From: JBKHAJ01 sp964641125
GTDB taxonomy: Bacteria > Spirochaetota > Spirochaetia > SPDA01 > CAZSGZ01
Reading direction: 5' to 3'
DNA length: 64,000 bases
Assembly: GCA_964641125.1 (NCBI GenBank)
Contig: CAZXMO010000007.1
Location: 1 to 64,000, forward strand
The notes below the pieces were generated by a model that saw only the letters and a list, made by a program, of their open reading frames with translations, searched no databases and was not told the DNA's origin. Position numbers and translations under genes: made by a program. Below are positions 59,710-64,000 of this stretch, in pieces. Each line of letters starts with the position of its first letter. The first letter of the stretch is position 1.

Positions 59710-59739
59710 TGGCGCAAACACCTTGAGGAGGAAATCGAA

Positions 59740-61529
59740 ATGAACATGTTTTGCTATCAATGTCAGGAAACCGCGAAGAATACGGGATGCACGGTTACCG
59801 GAGTGTGCGGTAAGGACGCGGAGACGTCCAACGCCATGGACCTGCTCGTCTATGTCGTCAAGGGCGTCTCCGCTTACGCGGCTCGCCTGGAGAAGGAGGT
59901 GGACGACCGGGTCGAGGATTACATCATGTCCGCCCTCTTCGTAACGATTACCAACGGCAATTTCGACGAAGATGCGATATACGAAAAGGCGAAGGAAGGG
60001 CTCGAGCTCCGGGAGGATCTCAAGAAACAGTGGGAGAAAGCCGGTTCCCCCGGGGCTGAGCTCCCCGAAGCGGCGGTATGGACACCCTCTACCGACGAAG
60101 AGATGAAGAAAAAAGCCGGGGATGTCGGCGTTCTCGCTACCGAAAACGAGGACGTCCGAAGCCTTCGGGAGCTCATTATCTACGGAATCAAGGGATTCGC
60201 CGCCTATGCTCATCACGCAATGGTATTGGGCCGGCGGAATAAGGATATTATCGAATTCACGGTCCGCGCCCTCGACGCGACAACCCGGAGCTTGAACGCG
60301 GACGAGCTGACGGGACTGGTCTTAGAGACGGGAGACACCGCGGTGAAGACCATGGCTCTCTTGGATTCCGCTAATACCGGAGCCTACGGCGACCCGGAGA
60401 TTTCTGAAGTCAACTTGGGAGTCCGGAATAATCCCGGCATACTCGTCTCCGGCCACGATTTGAGGGACTTGGAAGAACTCCTCGAACAGACCGAGGGGAC
60501 GGGAGTGGACGTCTACACTCATGGGGAAATGCTTCCCGCCCATTACTATCCCGTTTTCAAGAACTACGAGCACTTCGTCGGAAACTACGGCAATTCCTGG
60601 TGGAAGCAGAACAAGGAGTTCGAGAGCTTCAACGGACCGATCGTAATGACAACCAACTGTATTACTCCGGTCAAGGATTCCTATAAGGACCGGATCTTTA
60701 CCACCGGCGTGGCCGGGTACCCCGGGGTGGCCCACATCGCCGACCGGAAGGAAGGGGGGACTAAGGATTTTTCCGCCGTCCTAGACCGGGCCAAGGGTTC
60801 TCCCGCGCCGACGGAAATCGAGACGGGCACCATCCCGGGGGGATTCGCTCATGCCCAGGTGGAAAAGCTCGCGGGGGCCGTTGTGGAGGCGGTCAAATCG
60901 GGGGCCATCAAGAAGTTCGTCGTCATGGCGGGCTGCGACGGACGGCAGAACAGCCGGAGCTACTTTACCGAGGTCGCCGAAAAGCTCCCCGAGGATACCG
61001 TCATACTCACCGCCGGGTGTGCTAAGTACCGGTACAACAAGCTCGACCTGGGCGACATCGGGGGAATCCCCCGGGTCCTCGACGCGGGACAGTGTAACGA
61101 TTCATATTCCTTAGCGGTGACCGCCTTGAAGCTCAAAGAGGCATTCGAACTCGAGGATATCAACGACCTCCCCATCGAGTACGACATTGCCTGGTACGAG
61201 CAGAAGGCGGTGGCGGTCCTCTTGGCTCTCTNNNNNNNNNNNNNNNNNNNNNNNNNNNNNNNNNNNNNNNNNNNNNNNNNNNNNNNNNNNNNNNNNNNNN
61301 NNNNNNNNNNNNNNNNNNNNNNNNNNNNNNNGAGTACGACATTGCCTGGTACGAGCAGAAGGCGGTGGCGGTCCTCTTGGCTCTCTTGAGCCTCGGCGTC
61401 AAGAACATCCGCTTAGGTCCGACCCTTCCGGCTTTCTTGAGCCCGGGAGTGGCCGAGGTTTTAGTGGATAAGTTTAACATAAAACCGACCACCGAGGCCG
61501 ATAAAGATGTCGCGGAGATGGCCGGGTAA
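59740..61529 (+). CDS. hcp: Hybrid cluster protein (hydroxylamine reductase), interrupted by a scaffold gap
   Basis: Class I Hcp: Cys 5, 8, 17 and 23 (CxxCx8Cx5C) bind a [4Fe-4S] cluster. Hybrid-cluster ligands appear in THGEMLPAHYYP, TTNCITP, AGCDGR, TAGCAKYRY, DAGQCNDSYS and AWYEQKA. The 100-N gap (61232-61331) breaks the frame, but the 55 bases before it are repeated after it; deleting 155 nt joins VAVLLAL to SLGVKNIRLGPTLPAFLSPG and yields about 544 residues, the usual length. Hcp reduces nitric oxide and protects against nitrosative stress. GAGGAGG precedes the ATG. Confidence 0.93.
61177..61386. repeat. 55-bp direct repeat flanking the second N gap
   Basis: Positions 61177-61231 and 61332-61386 are identical over 55 bp, each copy touching the Ns. 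The repeat length is the same as at the first gap, pointing to an assembler k-mer overlap. Confidence 0.95.
61232..61331. other. Assembly gap (100 N)
   Basis: Exactly 100 Ns within hcp. Merging the overlapping flanks restores the frame, so no sequence is likely to be missing. Confidence 0.99.
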
Positions 61530-61534
61530 TCGAG

Positions 61535-61566
61535 ACCGCCGGGTCCCTAGGGGCTCGGCGGTTTTT
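61535..61566 (+). terminator. Rho-independent terminator after hcp
   Basis: A 7-bp stem ACCGCCG/CGGCGGT (61535-61541 with 61556-61562), a 14-nt loop and a T tract, 5 nt after the hcp stop. It lies just before the end of the convergent PLP enzyme gene. Confidence 0.8.
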
Positions 61567-61576
61567 GGTTTCGGCG

Positions 61577-63040
61577 CTATCCCTTCCGGATCTCCGTGTT
61601 GAACTCCTCGATCAGCTCGTCGATCAGGGGGAGCTTTCCCCGTATCTCCGGCCAGTAGTTCTTGTCGTACCACTGAGCATTCAGATCATCGAGCTTTTTC
61701 TGCTGCTGTTCGATCCAGGTGTAGTATTTGAGATTGTGTATCCTCAAGGCATCGTAGTAGCGAAGCTCGAGCATACTGTCGATTTTTTGATTGGTTAAAG
61801 ACGCCATGTGTATCCTGCGGGCTTCGGCGGGGGTAAAATCGCCGTATTTTTCGAGCATCTCCCGCTTTCTCGATCCGTAGAGCTCCATGGAGTCGGTAAG
61901 GACCGTGACAACCACATCCTCCCCGGTCAGCTCATAGTACTTGGCGAACTTAACGGCGGCAACCAGGTTACCGATTCCCGAGATGCCCAGAAGGTCCAGG
62001 CTTTCGGCAAACCGCTCGTCGACTCCGAGCTCTCGGAGATACTCCCTGCCGGCATCTTCGTTGAAGAGACGCAGGAGGTCCATGCAGTCGTTGTCGTCCA
62101 CGGCGACGACCATATCGGTGTTCCGGACATTGTGGATCCAGGGAACGTGCTTGTCCCCGATACCCTCTATTCGGTGGCCGCCGAACCCGTTCAACAGGAG
62201 GGTGGGGCATTGCAGGGCTTCCGCGGCGACGATCTTGCTTGCCGGGTAGATTTCTTTGAGCTTGTCCCCCGCGGCGATAGTCCCCCCGGAGCCGGTGGCG
62301 GAGATATACCCCCGGAAAACGTCGTTTAGTCCCAACTCCTGCTCGAGGACTTCCCTGATAGCGTCTCCGGTCACGTCGTAGTGCCAGAGGTAGTTCCCGA
62401 ACTCTTCGAACTGATTGAAGATGACGATGTCGTCGCCCCGGGAATTCTTGAGCTCCCAGCACTTGTCGAAGATTTCCTTGACGTTGCTTTCGCATCCGGG
62501 AGTGGCTATCACCTCTCCGGCGACCTTCGAGAGCCACTCGAAACGCTCCCGGGACATTTCTTCGGGTAATATGGCTATGGAATCACATCCGAGGAGCGCC
62601 GAATTGTAGGCGCCGCCGCGGCAGTAGTTTCCCGTGGACGGCCACACTGCCTTCTGGGAGGTCGAGTCGAAGTTGCCGCCGGCCAAGGCGGGAGCGAGAC
62701 ATCCGTAGGTAGCGCCCACCTTGTGCGCCCCCGTGGGAAACCATTTGCCCACCAGCGCGATGATCCGGGCGGGAGTTCCGGTGAGTTCACTCGGAAACTC
62801 GATGTAGTTGACCCCGCCGAAGGTTCCCCCGTGCTCGATCGGCTGATTTTTCCAGGTAATTCGGAAGAGATTCAGGGGATTGACGTCCCACAGCCCTACG
62901 TTTTTGAGCTGGTCCTGGATTTCAGGGGGAAGGGACCCCGGATTTTTCATCTGCTCAAAAGTGGGAAGTAGAATTCCCCTCTCACGGCACCTTTGGATGT
63001 TGTTTCTCCTGACGGTCGCATTGACGGAAAGGTTGATCAT
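61577..63040 (-). CDS. PLP-dependent fold-type II enzyme (cysteine synthase-like), specificity unknown
   Basis: 487 residues. The PLP lysine is probably K107 in TGAHKVGATYG, with the PSTGNYCRGGA loop and a glycine-rich phosphate-binding segment SATGSGGTIAAGDKL. The fold matches the cysteine synthase, threonine dehydratase and TrpB superfamily. A C-terminal extension of about 70 residues (TNQKIDSMLELRYYDALRIH onward) is helical and unlike CysK. I cannot assign a substrate. AAGGAG is 7 nt before the ATG at 63040, which excludes the long antisense-like extension of the frame. Confidence 0.78.
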   Translation of the reverse strand: MINLSVNATVRRNNIQRCRERGILLPTFEQMKNPGSLPPEIQDQLKNVGLWDVNPLNLFRITWKNQPIEHGGTFGGVNYIEFPSELTGTPARIIALVGKWFPTGAHKVGATYGCLAPALAGGNFDSTSQKAVWPSTGNYCRGGAYNSALLGCDSIAILPEEMSRERFEWLSKVAGEVIATPGCESNVKEIFDKCWELKNSRGDDIVIFNQFEEFGNYLWHYDVTGDAIREVLEQELGLNDVFRGYISATGSGGTIAAGDKLKEIYPASKIVAAEALQCPTLLLNGFGGHRIEGIGDKHVPWIHNVRNTDMVVAVDDNDCMDLLRLFNEDAGREYLRELGVDERFAESLDLLGISGIGNLVAAVKFAKYYELTGEDVVVTVLTDSMELYGSRKREMLEKYGDFTPAEARRIHMASLTNQKIDSMLELRYYDALRIHNLKYYTWIEQQQKKLDDLNAQWYDKNYWPEIRGKLPLIDELIEEFNTEIRKG

Positions 63041-63049
63041 GGCTACGCT
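63021..63049 (+). promoter_or_regulatory. Weak candidate promoter of the DUF429 gene
   Basis: TTGACG (63021-63026), a 17-nt spacer and TACGCT (63044-63049). The predicted start is about 7 nt before the ATG at 63063. It overlaps the start of the divergent PLP enzyme gene. Confidence 0.25.
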
Positions 63050-63062
63050 CCTTTGTGAGTAC

Positions 63063-63917
63063 ATGTACTCTACAGCACCCCAATTCCATTTGCAAGACTT
63101 TTCGCGTGTCCGCTCCGCCGGTATCGACGGCTGCAGAGGAGGGTGGATAGCCGTATCGGTGCGTAAGGCATCGAATACATATACTCTCGAGGTAGAGACC
63201 CTCAGGGTCTTCGGGCAGGATGATTTCGAAGCCTTGGTGGAGGTCCTCGAAGGGAACGATCTAGTCCTTATAGATATTCCTATAGGACTTCCGGACAGGG
63301 GCGAGCGTCTTTCGGATTTCGCTGTTCGTAAGGTGCTCGGACCGAGAGGGCGGAGCATTTTTCCCATTCCCGTCCGTGATGCGGTTTACGCTGAAACGTA
63401 CGAAGAGGCCTGCAGGATTAATGCGGAAATAACAGGCAAGAAGATTTCCCGTCAGACCTGGAACATCCTTCCGAAAATCAGGACCATTGACACATTTCTC
63501 AGATCCGGGAAAGATTACCGCCATACGCTTCGGGAGAGCTCCCCCGAATACTGCTTCGCCCTGACCACCGGGAGGGGAGATGAATTTCCCCGGCAATTTT
63601 TTCCGGCACATTCGAAGCGCTCTCGGGAAGGGATGCGGGAACGCTCGGATGTTCTCGATGCGTATATCCGGAATTGGAAAAACCGGTCCGCCGATGTGTT
63701 GTCTCTCTATCCTGGGGAAATCATTGCGGCGGATGATCTAACGGATGCCGGTATCCTGGCCGTAAGCGCGTTCTATGCGTCCGTGGGAAGGCGGATCGGG
63801 ATCCCGCCGAAGGCGGATTACGACGGATTCGGCCTGCCGGTCCAAGCCGTTTTCGGTCTGCCCGAGTATTTCGTCCCACCGGCGGACATGGAAATTGAGG
63901 ATAGAAAAAATGAATGA
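63063..63917 (+). CDS. DUF429 family protein
   Basis: 284 residues. Family signatures are AGIDGCRGGWIAVSV, LVLIDIPIGLPDRGERLSDFAVRKVLGPRGRSIFPIPVRDAVYA and the C-terminal DDLTDAGILAVSAFYA. The fold is predicted to be RNase H-like, with acidic residues in GIDG and IDIPIG as candidate metal ligands; the family function is not established. The ATG at 63063 is tentative: a start at 63039 would overlap the first codon of the divergent gene. It overlaps the next gene by 8 nt. Confidence 0.78.
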   Translation: MYSTAPQFHLQDFSRVRSAGIDGCRGGWIAVSVRKASNTYTLEVETLRVFGQDDFEALVEVLEGNDLVLIDIPIGLPDRGERLSDFAVRKVLGPRGRSIFPIPVRDAVYAETYEEACRINAEITGKKISRQTWNILPKIRTIDTFLRSGKDYRHTLRESSPEYCFALTTGRGDEFPRQFFPAHSKRSREGMRERSDVLDAYIRNWKNRSADVLSLYPGEIIAADDLTDAGILAVSAFYASVGRRIGIPPKADYDGFGLPVQAVFGLPEYFVPPADMEIEDRKNE

Positions 63918-64000
63918 ACTGCTCTGGTTCGGAATGCTCATTGTCTGTTTTATAACCGTTCTCCTGGCATATCGGGTTTTCGGGAAGACCGGGTTGTATA
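63910..64000 (+). CDS. VUT-family (YhhQ-type) transporter, 5' part only
   Basis: Only the first 30 residues lie in the window: MNELLWFGMLIVCFITVLLAY then RVFGKTGLY. The pattern of a first membrane helix followed by YRxFGKTGLY is typical of the YhhQ/VUT queuosine-precursor transporters. It overlaps the DUF429 gene by 8 nt, so the two are co-translated. Family assignment from so short a stretch is provisional. Confidence 0.6.
   Translation, partial: MNELLWFGMLIVCFITVLLAYRVFGKTGLY

Noticed and set aside
61177..61386. Direct repeats around the N runs as target-site duplications of a mobile element
   Set aside because: 55 bp is far too long for a target duplication, both pairs have identical length, and merging the copies repairs the frames.
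62880..63062. Upstream extension of the DUF429 gene into the PLP enzyme gene
   Set aside because: It runs through coding sequence of the opposite strand; the family homology begins after 63100.
1..64000. tRNA or rRNA genes, CRISPR arrays, prophage or insertion sequences
   Set aside because: Intergenic regions are short and I saw no cloverleaf-like blocks, spaced repeats, integrase or transposase sequences.

Overview
The window (about 58 % G+C by eye) looks like a chromosomal segment of an anaerobic spirochaete (Spirochaetaceae-like). The support is indirect. There are many small lipoproteins with relaxed lipoboxes (C after LN, IS, VS), three LPP20-like lipoproteins, OmpL47-type repeats as known from Leptospira, a PEGA/TPR envelope protein, and several large orphan proteins. 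Strict-anaerobe markers are present: a ferredoxin-dependent 2-oxoacid oxidoreductase, an acyl-CoA dehydratase activase, a class I hybrid cluster protein, desulfoferrodoxin and rubredoxin. No tRNA, rRNA, CRISPR array, insertion sequence or prophage was seen. The sequence is a scaffold: two 100-N gaps (3802-3901 and 61232-61331) are each flanked by the same 55 bases on both sides, so both look like unmerged contig overlaps rather than missing DNA.

Layout. 1-3.3 kb (minus): 2-oxoacid:ferredoxin oxidoreductase operon with a fused beta-gamma subunit and a Cys-rich leader gene. 3.4-7.1 kb (plus): WD40 protein, pyridoxal kinase, orphan 665-residue protein. 7.1-11.3 kb (minus): 1380-residue tandem ASKHA/DUF2229 acyl-CoA dehydratase activase. 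11.3-13.9 kb (plus): soluble molybdopterin oxidoreductase and a single-span membrane protein. 13.9-17.9 kb (minus): Tim44/zinc-ribbon/TerB membrane protein with a YdjI-like SPFH-SHOCT partner, then an OmpL47-repeat protein. 18-19.8 kb: SDR dehydrogenase, cupin, THEP1-like NTPase. 19.8-26.7 kb (plus): MoxR-DUF58-transglutaminase-PQQ lipoprotein-threonine aldolase operon. 26.7-28 kb (minus): DHH-DHHA1-CBS phosphoesterase. 28.1-31.5 kb (plus): clpS-clpA-aat, a complete N-degron module. 31.5-38 kb: PEGA/TPR protein, polytopic protein, adenylate cyclase, coiled-coil protein. 38-41.9 kb (minus): array of four lipoprotein genes, three of them paralogues. 42-42.8 kb (minus): two hsp20 genes behind a strong sigma-54-type promoter. 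43.2-45.7 kb: citrate synthase, a broken BI-1 gene, a 57-residue Cys protein coupled to rpiB. 45.8-50.8 kb (plus): glycerol kinase and a 1179-residue hybrid histidine kinase. 50.9-51.5 kb: desulfoferrodoxin-rubredoxin. 51.6-53.7 kb (minus): rlmKL. 53.9-58 kb (plus): three lipoproteins and threonine synthase. 58-61.5 kb: ferredoxin-like gene, Crp/Fnr-type regulator and hcp, tied together by a shared GTAAC-N4-GTTAC operator. 61.6-64 kb: PLP fold-type II enzyme, DUF429 protein and the start of a VUT-family transporter.

The most useful observations are: (i) the nitrosative-stress regulon, where two operators sit at the same distance from their -10 boxes; (ii) a near-consensus sigma-54 promoter with a possible upstream activator site before the hsp20 genes; (iii) a recurrent class of genes without a Shine-Dalgarno sequence whose predicted transcription start falls 0-8 nt before the ATG, suggesting leaderless mRNAs; (iv) the k-mer-sized overlaps at both gaps, which restore two reading frames when merged; (v) a BI-1 gene carrying both a nonsense codon and a large in-frame deletion. 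No clearly undescribed defence or biosynthetic system could be demonstrated.
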